From the NCBI GenBank assembly GCA_910583925.1, contig CAJTZJ010000014.1, forward strand, positions 1 to 57,716: a DNA stretch of 57,716 nt, in the 5' to 3' direction. Each line of letters begins with the position of its first letter. Position 1 is the first letter of the stretch. A model generated the notes under the pieces. That model was not told the DNA's origin, ran no database searches, and worked only from the letters and a program-made list of their open reading frames with translations. This document shows, one piece after another, positions 24,589 through 32,816 of the stretch. The stretch comes from an uncultured Eubacterium sp. (GTDB taxonomy: Bacteria > Bacillota > Clostridia > Oscillospirales > Acutalibacteraceae). A program made the translations under genes and the position numbers.

Positions 24589-25628
24589 AATGAATTCTCC
24601 TTATTGATTAGATATTGTTTTAGATGATTATATAATTTTTCGTGATTATGTATTGAAAGCAATGCGACCGTTCCGTTTTCAAGTTCAATATAAATAACAT
24701 TTTCCCAAAAATAATCGGGGTGCGGTGTTTTTATTATATTTTGCTTTGTATTTAGAATATTCTGCTGCTCTTCTATAGATGAAATGTAGTGAACATCTTT
24801 AATATACTGATACATAATGGCCGGGGTTGCTTTATTTGCATAGCAATTTAATTTGATTGCAGCAACCAGCTTGTTCTGAACAATAAGATTTATTTCAAAA
24901 ACATAAAACCAAGCGGAGTGGATTATAAATAAGATTATAAATATCATTCTGAAATCAAGCGAAGGAAATATCCTGCTGAAAGCAAAGGATAAAACAGCTG
25001 ATAAAACCGCAGGTGAAAGAATAGTTACAATAAAGCTTTTAAAATAGCATTTAATATGATTTCCTAACGGCATATTGATAAAATATTTTTCTGTTCTGCT
25101 TCCATTATAATTTGGTATCGGAGCAACACTTTGCTTATTTTGCTGTAATGCTGTGCTTTGATTATCTTCAGTAAATTTTTCTATCAAGGATAGCAGCTTA
25201 TTGCTTTTATAAACGCTTATCAGAACAGTTGAATAGTTTTGATCTTTAAAGGCAATTACATTATTCTGTGGCAGAAAAATACTTAAGCAATTTGTTTTAA
25301 CAGGATTTTGCTGTGTTGTATTTCTGATTATTTTCAATAGTTCCTTTGAATGAATCAGCCTTAATTCTGTTGCATGGCTGCATTCAACTATACAAGATTT
25401 TCCGAAGAATACAGTTCTGAATTCTATCTTTCCGTTTTTGAATATTACAAAACTATTCCGTATTACCCATAATAAATTTATTATTATGAATGAGAATATA
25501 AAAACTGTAGTTTGCTTGTTGAAAACAGCCCATAATGTAAAGCTTATTATCATATTAATCGGAAGAATACAAATACATTCGTAAAATAAACGCTCTATTC
25601 CGAGTTTTGCTATAAATACTTTTTTCAT
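24585..25628 (-). CDS. Four-pass membrane protein with apparent internal duplication, unknown
   Basis: About 347 residues. A pair of membrane helices (about 20-70) is followed by a soluble beta-rich module; a second helix pair (about 200-255) is followed by another. The modules share a layout: strand-rich start, helix and an ending that mentions use or expression of short strands (VLISVYKSNKLLSLIEKF versus VALLSIHNHEKLYNHLKQY). This suggests duplication of a two-helix plus PH-like unit. The start is taken at 25628, because the longer frame would run 113 bases into the SPFH gene. Ribosome site is weak. I recognise no family. Confidence 0.75.
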   Translation of the reverse strand: MKKVFIAKLGIERLFYECICILPINMIISFTLWAVFNKQTTVFIFSFIIINLLWVIRNSFVIFKNGKIEFRTVFFGKSCIVECSHATELRLIHSKELLKIIRNTTQQNPVKTNCLSIFLPQNNVIAFKDQNYSTVLISVYKSNKLLSLIEKFTEDNQSTALQQNKQSVAPIPNYNGSRTEKYFINMPLGNHIKCYFKSFIVTILSPAVLSAVLSFAFSRIFPSLDFRMIFIILFIIHSAWFYVFEINLIVQNKLVAAIKLNCYANKATPAIMYQYIKDVHYISSIEEQQNILNTKQNIIKTPHPDYFWENVIYIELENGTVALLSIHNHEKLYNHLKQYLINKENSL

Positions 25629-25647
25629 ATCATATTTTTGAAAATGA

Positions 25648-26577
25648 TTATTTTTTAAGCACACCGTCAAGGCCTGTAGCAAGGCCTGCAAGCGACTGAA
25701 TTTCACTTGGAATAATAATTTTTGTTGACTGACCGTCTGCTGCTTTTGCAAATGCTTCAAGTGATTTGATTTTTACAACAGCATCTGATGGATCGGCTTC
25801 CTTAATCATTCTGATACCATCGGCTTCCGCCTGCTTGATTTTGAGAATCGCCTGTGCCTCACCGTCTGCTTCACGGATTTTCTGCTCACGGACTGCTTCG
25901 GCACGAAGAATTGCAGATTGCTTTTCAGCCTCAGCCTCAAGGATTTTAGACTCTTTAAAGCCCTGTGCTTCAAGAATACGGCTCTGCTTGTCACCTTCGG
26001 CACGAAGAATAGCTTCACGGCGCTCACGCTCCGCCTTCATCTGCTTCTCCATTGAATCCTGAATTTCTTTCGGAGGAAGAATGTTTTTAAGCTCAACTCG
26101 GTTTACCTTGATCCCCCAAGGATCTGTTGCCTCATCAAGGATAGAACGGATTTTTGTGTTGATTGTATCTCTTGATGTAAGGGTTGCATCAAGCTCCATT
26201 TCACCAATGATGTTACGAAGCGTTGTTGCAGTAAGATTTTCAATAGCCGCAAGCGGTGCTTCAACACCATAGCAATAAAGCTTAGGGTCTGTTATCTGGA
26301 AGAAGACAACCGTGTCTATCTTCATTGTAACATTATCCTTTGTAATAACAGCCTGTGGTGCAAAGTCTACAACCTGTTCCTTAAGTGAAACAATTTTTGC
26401 AATTCTTTCGATAAAAGGAATTTTGATTTTAAGACCGCCTGTTTCCCAGGTTGCTGAATATTTACCAAGTCGTTCAACAACATAAGCTTTGGACTGCGGA
26501 ATAATTTTGATGTTTGCAATGCCTATAATGAGTAGTATAAGAATAACTATACCAATAAAAATTAAGAATCCTTCCAT
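25648..26577 (-). CDS. SPFH/stomatin-type membrane scaffold protein (QmcA-like)
   Basis: 309 residues. One N-terminal membrane helix (about 4-24) leads into an SPFH/PHB domain (VVERLGKY, VSLKEQVVDFAPQAVITKDNV). A long alternating EA/KQS coiled coil (about 175-270) and the C-terminal IIIPSEIQSLAGLATGL complete a stomatin/QmcA protein. These proteins oligomerise into membrane rings and organise microdomains or protease complexes. It follows nfeD by about 20 bases, the classical NfeD-stomatin pairing. AAGGAG lies before the start. The operon continues to two poorly known genes. Confidence 0.95.
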   Translation of the reverse strand: MEGFLIFIGIVILILLIIGIANIKIIPQSKAYVVERLGKYSATWETGGLKIKIPFIERIAKIVSLKEQVVDFAPQAVITKDNVTMKIDTVVFFQITDPKLYCYGVEAPLAAIENLTATTLRNIIGEMELDATLTSRDTINTKIRSILDEATDPWGIKVNRVELKNILPPKEIQDSMEKQMKAERERREAILRAEGDKQSRILEAQGFKESKILEAEAEKQSAILRAEAVREQKIREADGEAQAILKIKQAEADGIRMIKEADPSDAVVKIKSLEAFAKAADGQSTKIIIPSEIQSLAGLATGLDGVLKK

Positions 26578-26599
26578 AATAAAAAATCTCCTTTATAAA

Positions 26600-27031
26600 T
26601 TAAATGTTTTCGTCTGCTGATACAATCAGCTTAACGCCCTCTATTCGGAGAACATTAACTTTGGTTCCTTCGGAAATTGTTTCTCCGTTTTGGCTTCGTG
26701 CCGACCAGATTTGGTTATCAACCTTAACCTGACCCTTGGCATCAATGTTGGATATTTCTTCTGTTACCACTGCAAGCTTTCCGATATATCGGTCTGCATT
26801 CGTTTTAACATAATCCGTTTTCAGCACTTTTTTTGCAAGCGGATAGATAATTGCAAGAGAAACAATTGAAACTGCAAAAAACAGAAAAATCTGTATCGCA
26901 ATATTATCCGTAAAAAAGCTTGCCGCCAAGGCTGCAATACCGCCAACTGCAAACCAGATTGATAGAAGCTGTGCACTGAAAACCTCAACAACGATTGCAA
27001 TTGCTATAACGGCAACCCATACCCAAATCAT
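26600..27031 (-). CDS. NfeD-family membrane protein with C-terminal OB domain
   Basis: 143 residues. Membrane helices occupy about 1-70 (IWVWVAVIAIAIVVEVFSAQ, then two more). A C-terminal OB-fold domain (about 85-140) includes YIGKLAVVTEEI, DNQIWSARSQNGETISEGTKV and VEGVKL-like strands. It is the short NfeD class without the serine-protease domain, which binds stomatin partners. The SPFH gene follows immediately. A strong AAAGGAGG precedes the ATG. The operon may be driven by its own weak promoter or by read-through from the upstream orphan RNA unit. Confidence 0.92.
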   Translation of the reverse strand: MIWVWVAVIAIAIVVEVFSAQLLSIWFAVGGIAALAASFFTDNIAIQIFLFFAVSIVSLAIIYPLAKKVLKTDYVKTNADRYIGKLAVVTEEISNIDAKGQVKVDNQIWSARSQNGETISEGTKVNVLRIEGVKLIVSADENI

Positions 27032-27137
27032 CTGATAACCTCCTTTGATAGTATGAACTGTTTATTTTCTGCTTAAGCATCAAAAAGTCGAAGCTTGAGT
27101 TTCGGCTCTTTCATGTTCAAACATTAAAAAATGGTTT

Positions 27138-27262
27138 AAAAAAAGCTCATACACGGAAGTCCGCATACGAGTCTCATTCATTAAAACTTTGCCAGAGGCT
27201 TTCTTTCCTCGGTTGGTGGCAAAAGTTCACAATATGATTTGTGGAATTACTCCCTCAATGTT
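27138..27262 (-). ncRNA. Orphan structured RNA (sRNA or riboswitch-like leader), about 125 nt
   Basis: A perfect consensus promoter (see 27269-27297) should start minus-strand transcription near 27262. The RNA has four potential hairpins: GGGA/TTCC; CACAA-loop-TTGTG; TTTGCCA/TGGCAAA with an inner GAGG/CCTC helix; and an 11-pair terminator stem (27146-27156 with 27161-27171, two G-U pairs) followed by seven T residues (27144-27138). No open frame of useful length fits. It lies 107 bases before nfeD, so it could be a stand-alone sRNA or an attenuated leader of that operon. I could not match it to 6S, SRP, T-box, GEMM, yybP or M-box cores. Confidence 0.65.
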
Positions 27263-27268
27263 GACTTG

Positions 27269-27297
27269 ATTATACCATAAAACTTCCGGTTTGTCAA
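27269..27297 (-). promoter_or_regulatory. Perfect consensus promoter of the orphan RNA
   Basis: On the minus strand TTGACA (27292-27297), a 17-base spacer and TATAAT (27269-27274): both boxes match the housekeeping consensus exactly. Confidence 0.85.
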
Positions 27298-27321
27298 TAT
27301 TTTGTCAATATTTTTTGTGAG

Positions 27322-27349
27322 TTGACAAATTTTTGCGGTGTAATATAAT
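27322..27349 (+). promoter_or_regulatory. Promoter of the ClC antiporter gene
   Basis: TTGACA (27322-27327), 16-base spacer, TATAAT (27344-27349), about 60 bases before the start codon. It is back to back with the orphan RNA promoter. Confidence 0.75.
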
Positions 27350-27407
27350 AATACAAAGTGCAATTAAAATATGTATAATATTATATAATTATTAATAGGA
27401 GTATCTG

Positions 27408-28976
27408 ATGAAAGAAAAGGGAAAATCAACTTTTAGAAAAATAGAATACCACAGAAAAGAAAGCTTTTACCTTATTGTAAGGGGAATAGAGGTTGGTATT
27501 GCGGCAGGACTTGTTTGCGTGCTTTACAGATTTTTGCTTTCAAAGGCAGAGGAATATCTTTATACGGTAATTGATTATGTTAAGGGTAATCCGTTTAAAA
27601 CGGCTGTATGGCTTGTTTTACTTGCTGTTCTCGGTGCAGGTGTTTCTTTTATAATTCAGTGGGAACCTCTTTCGGGAGGTTCGGGAATTCCTCAGGTTAC
27701 AGGGGAAATAAGAGGTCATTTTTCGCATAACTGGCTGCGTGTTATTGCGGCAAAGCTTATCGGAAGCACCGCTTCAATTTTTTCCGGGCTTTCGCTTGGA
27801 AGAGAAGGCCCCAGTATTCAGTTTGGTGCAATGGCGGCAAAGGGCGTTGCAACAGTAACCAAGGCTGATAAAACTACGGAGCTGAGAATGATAAGCTGCG
27901 GTGCAGGAGCAGGTATGGCGGCTGCGTTCAATGCGCCTCTTGCGGGAATTATGTTTGTTCTTGAGGAAATACATCATACCTTTGATAAGGCGATTCTCTG
28001 TATGGGAATTGTTGCAACGGTTACGGCTGATTTTGTATCAAAAATCTTTTTCGGACAGGGAACGGTTTTCAATTTTAACGCGGATAACCTGCCGCTTCGC
28101 TATTATTGGCTTATCATTATTTTGGGTCTGTTTCTTGGCATTTTCGGCTCTTTATATAATATAGTTATGGTTAAAGGGCAGGATTTATACAGGAAAATTT
28201 CGAAAATTCCCGGATGGGTCAAGCTGGCTTTTGTTTTTGTAATCAGCGGTATTGTCGGTCTGCTGTTGCCGCAGGTGCTTTGCGGCGGTCATAGTATGGT
28301 GGATTTTCTTTTAAAGGAGCATCCGGGTGTTTCGGTTATGCTTTTGCTTATTATTGCAAAATTTCTTTTCGGAGCATTCAGCTTCAGCTCAGGTGCACCC
28401 GGCGGAACATTGTATCCTTTAACCGTTCTCGGTACATATATCGGGGCGGTTTTTGCCTCTGCCGCAACGGATTTATTCAATCTGACCGGCGATTTGAGAG
28501 AGGAATTTATTGTTCTGGGTATGGCGGGGCTGTTTGCTTCCATCGTTCGGGCTCCGTTAACCGGTGTGATTGTTGTTTTTGAGATAACGGGAAATATGCA
28601 TACGCTGCTTCCTCTTGTTGCTGTCAGCCTTGTTTCTTATGCAACGGCAAATATGCTTGGTTCGGCTCCGTTTTATTCTGCTTTGCTTGACAGGATTCTT
28701 AAAGGTAAGGAAAATGTTCCTTCCAAGGCAGGGGAAAAGGTGCTGAAAACCTATGTTGTTCCGACAGGAAGCTCGATAAGCGGAAAAAGAATATCGGATA
28801 TTGATTGGGGAAAGCATTGTCTGATTGTTTCCGTTGAGCGTAATGAAGTACCGATAACGCCAAAGGGCGATACGGTTATTCTGGAGGGTGATGAGCTTGT
28901 TGTTCTCATCAGCCAGCGGAGATTTGCAAGGGATATCAACAGACTTGAACGAATAATCAATAATGATAAAACATAA
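27408..28976 (+). CDS. clcA: ClC-family chloride channel/antiporter with C-terminal TrkA-C domain
   Basis: 522 residues. The ClC filter motifs are GGSGIPQV (GSGIP), LGREGPSIQ (with the gating glutamate) and GAPGGTLYP. About 10-12 hydrophobic helices occupy residues 20-430. A TrkA-C/RCK-C domain follows (about 440-515: YVVPTGSSISGKRISDIDW, LEGDELVVLIS). GSGIP rather than GNGIP argues for chloride over fluoride. It likely exchanges Cl- for H+ at the membrane, with the C-terminal domain regulating it. AGGAG precedes the ATG. It is monocistronic and divergent from the orphan RNA. Confidence 0.93.
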   Translation: MKEKGKSTFRKIEYHRKESFYLIVRGIEVGIAAGLVCVLYRFLLSKAEEYLYTVIDYVKGNPFKTAVWLVLLAVLGAGVSFIIQWEPLSGGSGIPQVTGEIRGHFSHNWLRVIAAKLIGSTASIFSGLSLGREGPSIQFGAMAAKGVATVTKADKTTELRMISCGAGAGMAAAFNAPLAGIMFVLEEIHHTFDKAILCMGIVATVTADFVSKIFFGQGTVFNFNADNLPLRYYWLIIILGLFLGIFGSLYNIVMVKGQDLYRKISKIPGWVKLAFVFVISGIVGLLLPQVLCGGHSMVDFLLKEHPGVSVMLLLIIAKFLFGAFSFSSGAPGGTLYPLTVLGTYIGAVFASAATDLFNLTGDLREEFIVLGMAGLFASIVRAPLTGVIVVFEITGNMHTLLPLVAVSLVSYATANMLGSAPFYSALLDRILKGKENVPSKAGEKVLKTYVVPTGSSISGKRISDIDWGKHCLIVSVERNEVPITPKGDTVILEGDELVVLISQRRFARDINRLERIINNDKT

Positions 28977-29025
28977 AAATGCTGTGTTAAATTAAAAAAT
29001 AATTATAAAATTGAATATAAAGTTA

Positions 29026-29054
29026 TTGATACTTTATTCATTTCTTGTTAAAAT
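29026..29054 (+). promoter_or_regulatory. Promoter of the first GPH carrier operon
   Basis: TTGATA (29026-29031), 17-base spacer, TAAAAT (29049-29054). Confidence 0.6.
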
Positions 29055-29088
29055 AACTAGTTGAAAATTTAGGAAAAGGGGTTACTTT

Positions 29089-30582
29089 ATGTCTGAAATA
29101 AAAGAACAGAAAAAGTATATGAAGTTCTCAGAGATTATTACATATGGTATCGGCTTATTCGGTGTTGCTCTTTTAACCGGATGGATGCCGGACTATACTG
29201 CCACTTTCTTTGCAGACTTCGCATTTAAGGGAAAAGGTTTTGATACGGTAACAATGTCAAATGCCATTTCAACGGTTTTTCTTGCAGCAGGCTTTGTAGG
29301 TGCTGTATGTGAGCTTGTTATCGGCTATCTTGTAGACCGTACAAGAACAAAATTCGGTAAGGTTAAGCCATGGGTTGGCTTTGGTGTTATTCCGCTTGCT
29401 GTAATAGCACTTCTTGTTTTTGTTGCACCAAATACAAATTCTCAGACCATGGCAATTATTTGGATGTTTGTAGTTTACAGCTTGTATACTGCCGTTTCCT
29501 GTGCAGTGGAAAGTCCTTCAAACTGCTTCGGTTCTCTTTGCTCGCCGAATCCAAGCGAGCGTTCAACAGCTATTTCAATTTCTTCTTTCCTTCGTTCTGT
29601 GGGTCAGAGCGGCGGTATGGTTGTTATTATGGTTGTCGGCATCATTATGAAGGCCGTTATGGGACAGCAGCAGTTTAAAAATGCCGAGGGTCAGGGTCTT
29701 GATCTTGTTGTTTCAACAGCAGTTTGTGCACTCGGTCTGATCTTATTTACAATGATTTTCTTTGCAAACAATAAGGAGCGTGTTCCGTTTACACAGGAAA
29801 AGGTAAGCATAAAGGATGCGGTTAAGGTTGTTTTCGGAAATAAAAACCTTTTGATGGTTTCTCTTACTAAGCTTGCAGGCTGCGGAAGAGGCGTTTACGG
29901 CACCGTTTCACTTTATATTGCAATTTATCTTTTGGGCTCAAAGGATTTAAAGCTTGCACTGCTTCTTCCTATGGGTATCGGTACTGCCGTAGGAACACTT
30001 CTTGTAAACTTTGTGCTTAAAAAGTTTTCAACCAAGCAGACCTATATTATATTCTGCGTTTACGGCGCAAGCGCATTGGCAATTCTTTATCTTGTTTCAA
30101 GTGCGATTGGCTTTAATAAAGCGCTTATTATTCCATTCCTGATCATCAATTTCTTCTGCGGACTTCAGCATGGTAACACAAATACCACCCCGAATATTAT
30201 GATTGCAGACTGTGTTGATGAAATTGAATATAAAACAGGCAAGCGCCAGGATGGTATTGCTTATGCCGGCTATGGTCTGTTTTCAAAGGTTGCTTCTGCT
30301 TTAACAAAGGGTCTTGGTCCATGGCTCCTTTATACATGGTCACAGTATCAGGTATCTCAGGATGTTAATGTGGCTTATGCTCCGCAGACAGACACAACAC
30401 TTAACAGAATGCTTATGATTTACACAATTATTCCTGCAGTGTTCGTTCTTCTTCAGGCTATTCCGATTTTCTTCTATGATAATGTAGGCAAGAAGAAGGC
30501 TATGATTACAGAGGCTCTTCAGGAGCGCCGTGCTGCTAAGGCTGAGGCTTCGGATGCTGCTGATGAAGCAGCTGCAGAATAA
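29089..30582 (+). CDS. GPH-family sugar:cation symporter
   Basis: 497 residues with about 12 membrane helices. GYLVDRTRTKFGKVKPWV after helix 2/3 and DCVDEIEYKTGKRQDG in the second half are the two hallmark GPH (glycoside-pentoside-hexuronide) motifs. It should import a glycoside or hexuronide with Na+ or H+. The C-terminal tail is Ala/Glu-rich and cytoplasmic. It is followed after 20 bases by a gene for a membrane-anchored protein, with no hydrolase nearby. The carrier at 39107-40606 is a second member of the family, only about 8.5 kb away. Confidence 0.92.
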   Translation: MSEIKEQKKYMKFSEIITYGIGLFGVALLTGWMPDYTATFFADFAFKGKGFDTVTMSNAISTVFLAAGFVGAVCELVIGYLVDRTRTKFGKVKPWVGFGVIPLAVIALLVFVAPNTNSQTMAIIWMFVVYSLYTAVSCAVESPSNCFGSLCSPNPSERSTAISISSFLRSVGQSGGMVVIMVVGIIMKAVMGQQQFKNAEGQGLDLVVSTAVCALGLILFTMIFFANNKERVPFTQEKVSIKDAVKVVFGNKNLLMVSLTKLAGCGRGVYGTVSLYIAIYLLGSKDLKLALLLPMGIGTAVGTLLVNFVLKKFSTKQTYIIFCVYGASALAILYLVSSAIGFNKALIIPFLIINFFCGLQHGNTNTTPNIMIADCVDEIEYKTGKRQDGIAYAGYGLFSKVASALTKGLGPWLLYTWSQYQVSQDVNVAYAPQTDTTLNRMLMIYTIIPAVFVLLQAIPIFFYDNVGKKKAMITEALQERRAAKAEASDAADEAAAE

Positions 30583-30602
30583 TAGAGGGGGGGTAATTGA
30601 TT

Positions 30603-31562
30603 ATGGCTAAGGAAAATAAAAAATTCAATTACGGTCTCTATGCCGTTTCGGTTTTCATAGTAGTTGCTGCCGTGTTGGTTTTAATCACAAGCTTAACCTT
30701 TAAAAGCAAATATGTTGCCTTTGATAAGGAAAAGGTTGCTGTTAATTTCGTTGATACTGTTGCGCAGAAGGGTGATGGATATAATGCTTATAAATTTACT
30801 CTTGCAGCAAAGAGCGAAAAATACGGCGATTTTGTCCGCCAGCAGTTTATGTATCCTATTATCTATCCCGGCTATGAAGCGGGAATGGATAAGGATGCTT
30901 TCAAGGAATTAAAGAAAACAGGACTTGATACGGATGAGCATAAGTCAGATGCAACAAAGAATGATGACGGAAGCCTTGCAGGCGAGGTTGCAAGAAGAAT
31001 GCTCAGTTATTATGAAGAGCTGATGCAAAACGGTGGCTGGGATGATTACAGCAAAGTTTACACAAGCTATTTTAATAAGCTGGTTGAGGTAAGAAAAGAA
31101 GTTTTCGGCGATGATTATATGAGCGATGAGGTTATGTTTACTGCTCTTGAGGCGAATGTTGCTTCTTATGGAAATTCCTTGACAGGAACAGAAAAAACAC
31201 TTGCGGCAGATGGTAAAACTGTTATTCAGGAGGAATCAACAGGTGCTTATCAGACAGCCTTCGGCAAGGATTATAAGTTTACTGTAAAAGTAACCAACAG
31301 CGAGGATGTTACAGACCTGAATGCTTATAAAGCAGCTTTAAGTAAAGATGTTTTGGATACTTACGGTGTTTCGGCAGATGATATCACTGCTGCTTCCAAG
31401 GTAATTGTTGCGGTTGCGCTTGATGATGGTACAGAGGTTGCACACTGTGAGGTTTCTGAGGTTAAAATCGGCAGTAAGTGGTATGTTGATAATACTTCAA
31501 CAGATACCGATGCACTTTATAGTATCGGTATGAATTCCGAATTTGTTGATATTACAAAATAA
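30603..31562 (+). CDS. Membrane-anchored extracytoplasmic protein paired with GPH carrier, unknown
   Basis: 319 residues from ATG 30603, placed by a G-rich site (GAGGGGGGG); an in-frame TTG at 30597 is less likely. One N-terminal helix (about 12-32), without a lipobox, anchors a soluble domain of alpha-helical and then beta-rich character (YKFTVKVTNSEDVT, VIVAVALDDGTEVAHCEVSEVKIGSKWYV), ending at the C-terminus with no second helix. The last part resembles small ligand-binding or lumazine-like secreted domains, but I cannot assign a family. Tight coupling to the transporter suggests an accessory role in substrate capture or stability. Confidence 0.75.
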   Translation: MAKENKKFNYGLYAVSVFIVVAAVLVLITSLTFKSKYVAFDKEKVAVNFVDTVAQKGDGYNAYKFTLAAKSEKYGDFVRQQFMYPIIYPGYEAGMDKDAFKELKKTGLDTDEHKSDATKNDDGSLAGEVARRMLSYYEELMQNGGWDDYSKVYTSYFNKLVEVRKEVFGDDYMSDEVMFTALEANVASYGNSLTGTEKTLAADGKTVIQEESTGAYQTAFGKDYKFTVKVTNSEDVTDLNAYKAALSKDVLDTYGVSADDITAASKVIVAVALDDGTEVAHCEVSEVKIGSKWYVDNTSTDTDALYSIGMNSEFVDITK

Positions 31563-31580
31563 GAAATGATTTAAAAATGA

Positions 31581-31611
31581 AAACAGGGCAGAGTTTAACT
31601 CTGCCCTGTTT
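31581..31611. terminator. Terminator of the GPH operon
   Basis: AAACAGGGCAGAGT (31581-31594) pairs with ACTCTGCCCTGTTT (31598-31611): 14 perfect pairs with a 3-base loop. Confidence 0.85.
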
Positions 31612-32023
31612 ATTTATGCTAAAACTGTAATTATCTGTTTTCCGAATTGATTTTTTCGGTTTCAATGCTGCAAAATGGGATTTGAGATCTGTTTTTTAGC
31701 CTTCTGATGATAAATCCCTGTGAGTAAAGAATTCCATAGGTATTTTGAACATAATGGGATACATATATAAAGCGTTTGTGTGTATTATTGTGAGGGCGTT
31801 TCATATCTGTGAATTTTTTGTTGTCAAGCCCTATTGCTTTTCCCATCTGCTCCAGCGTTATGCCTATGGTTTTTCCGCAGTGTTCCGGTTTTCTCCTGCT
31901 ACAAGATTATACCTATTCATATTTTTATCCATAAAAATGCGCAGCCGAAGCTACGCAGAAAACACAAAGCTCAACTGTCTCCAAACAAAGTTATTCTGCC
32001 ATATCGTAAATTTTCGTCAAGAA
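31612..32023. other. Long intergenic stretch with a possible small minus-strand gene
   Basis: About 400 bases with no clear gene. A minus-strand frame 31631-31846 (71 codons) has no convincing ribosome site, though its frame is open about 25 codons upstream of the ATG and its product is basic and tyrosine-rich; I give it low weight. On the minus strand TGCGTAGC, TTCG, GCTGCGCA (31957-31938), then TTTTTA, forms a good terminator (a G-U pair that would be C-A on the plus strand). This implies minus-strand RNA crosses this region. Confidence 0.35.
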
Positions 32024-32068
32024 AAAAACGCTTCTTAAGGGGAACACCCTGCATAAAGAAGCGTTTTT
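32024..32068. terminator. Terminator of the ogg-rsmE operon
   Basis: AAAAACGCTTCTT (32024-32036) pairs with AAGAAGCGTTTTT (32056-32068). On the minus strand the stem ends in a T run. Confidence 0.8.
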
Positions 32069-32078
32069 AACTGATTTT

Positions 32079-32813
32079 TTATTCCATATTATTTGTTAAA
32101 AGCATAATTGATGCAAGTGCTGCAACGGGGGCTGTCTGTGTTCTCAAAATTCTTTTTCCGAGCGTTGCTTTTATTCCGCCTTTTTTGAGTACAGCTTCAA
32201 CCTCTTCCTTATCGAATCCTCCCTCCGGTCCGATAAATATTGCAACGGACTTTATATCCTGATTAATAAGCGATTTAATACTCTGCCCTCCGCCCTCATA
32301 AAACAGGATAATTAAATTGGCTTCGCATTCCGAAACGGCCTTTTTAAAATCAACCATTTTATTGATTTCAGGAACAATTCCTCTGCCGCTTTGCTGGGCG
32401 GCTTCAAGTGCAATTTTCGCATATCGCTGTTGTTTTTTTGCTGCCTGCTTTTCGTCGGGACGGCTTATGCTTCTTTTTGTAAGAACAGGCGTGATACTGA
32501 AAATACCAAGTTCAACGCATTTTTGAATGATATCCTCCATTTTATCGCCCTTTGGTACCCCTTGATAGAGCGATACCTTAACGCTTGGTTCGCTTTCGCA
32601 TGCCTGTTTATAGCAAACGGAAAGGGTAACGGTGGTTTTCGTTATTTCGTCAATCATACAGCCGTAATCTGTTCCGTTGCCGTTACAGACGGTTAACATA
32701 TCCCCTTTTCTCATTCTGAGGCTTTTTGCTATGTGACGGCTTTGTTCTTCATCCAGAACAATTTTATCGCTAATTTCAAAATCAACAAATAATTTTTGCA
32801 TACATTCATCCAA
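32079..32813 (-). CDS. rsmE: RsmE, 16S rRNA m3U1498 methyltransferase
   Basis: 244 residues with an N-terminal PUA-like part (EEQSRHIAKSLRMRKGD) and a C-terminal SPOUT domain: KMEDIIQKCVELGI, IFIGPEGGFDKEEVE (SAM-binding knot) and GKRILRTQTAPVAAL. It methylates N3 of U1498 in 16S rRNA. It starts 4 bases after the ogg stop codon, so it is cotranscribed. ATG at 32801 (MQKLFV) is an alternative start, closer to the usual N-terminus, with weak GGATGA ahead of it. No prmA is adjacent, unlike the common arrangement. Confidence 0.95.
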   Translation of the reverse strand: MDECMQKLFVDFEISDKIVLDEEQSRHIAKSLRMRKGDMLTVCNGNGTDYGCMIDEITKTTVTLSVCYKQACESEPSVKVSLYQGVPKGDKMEDIIQKCVELGIFSITPVLTKRSISRPDEKQAAKKQQRYAKIALEAAQQSGRGIVPEINKMVDFKKAVSECEANLIILFYEGGGQSIKSLINQDIKSVAIFIGPEGGFDKEEVEAVLKKGGIKATLGKRILRTQTAPVAALASIMLLTNNME

Positions 32814-32816
32814 TCA

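Noticed and set aside
25629..25760. N-terminal extension of the four-pass membrane protein
   Set aside because: Would overlap the SPFH coding region by over 100 bases; ATG at 25628 leaves the hydrophobic region intact.
27138..27262. Assignment of the orphan RNA to 6S, SRP, T-box, GEMM or M-box classes
   Set aside because: Ends do not pair as in 6S, and the conserved cores of the other classes are missing.
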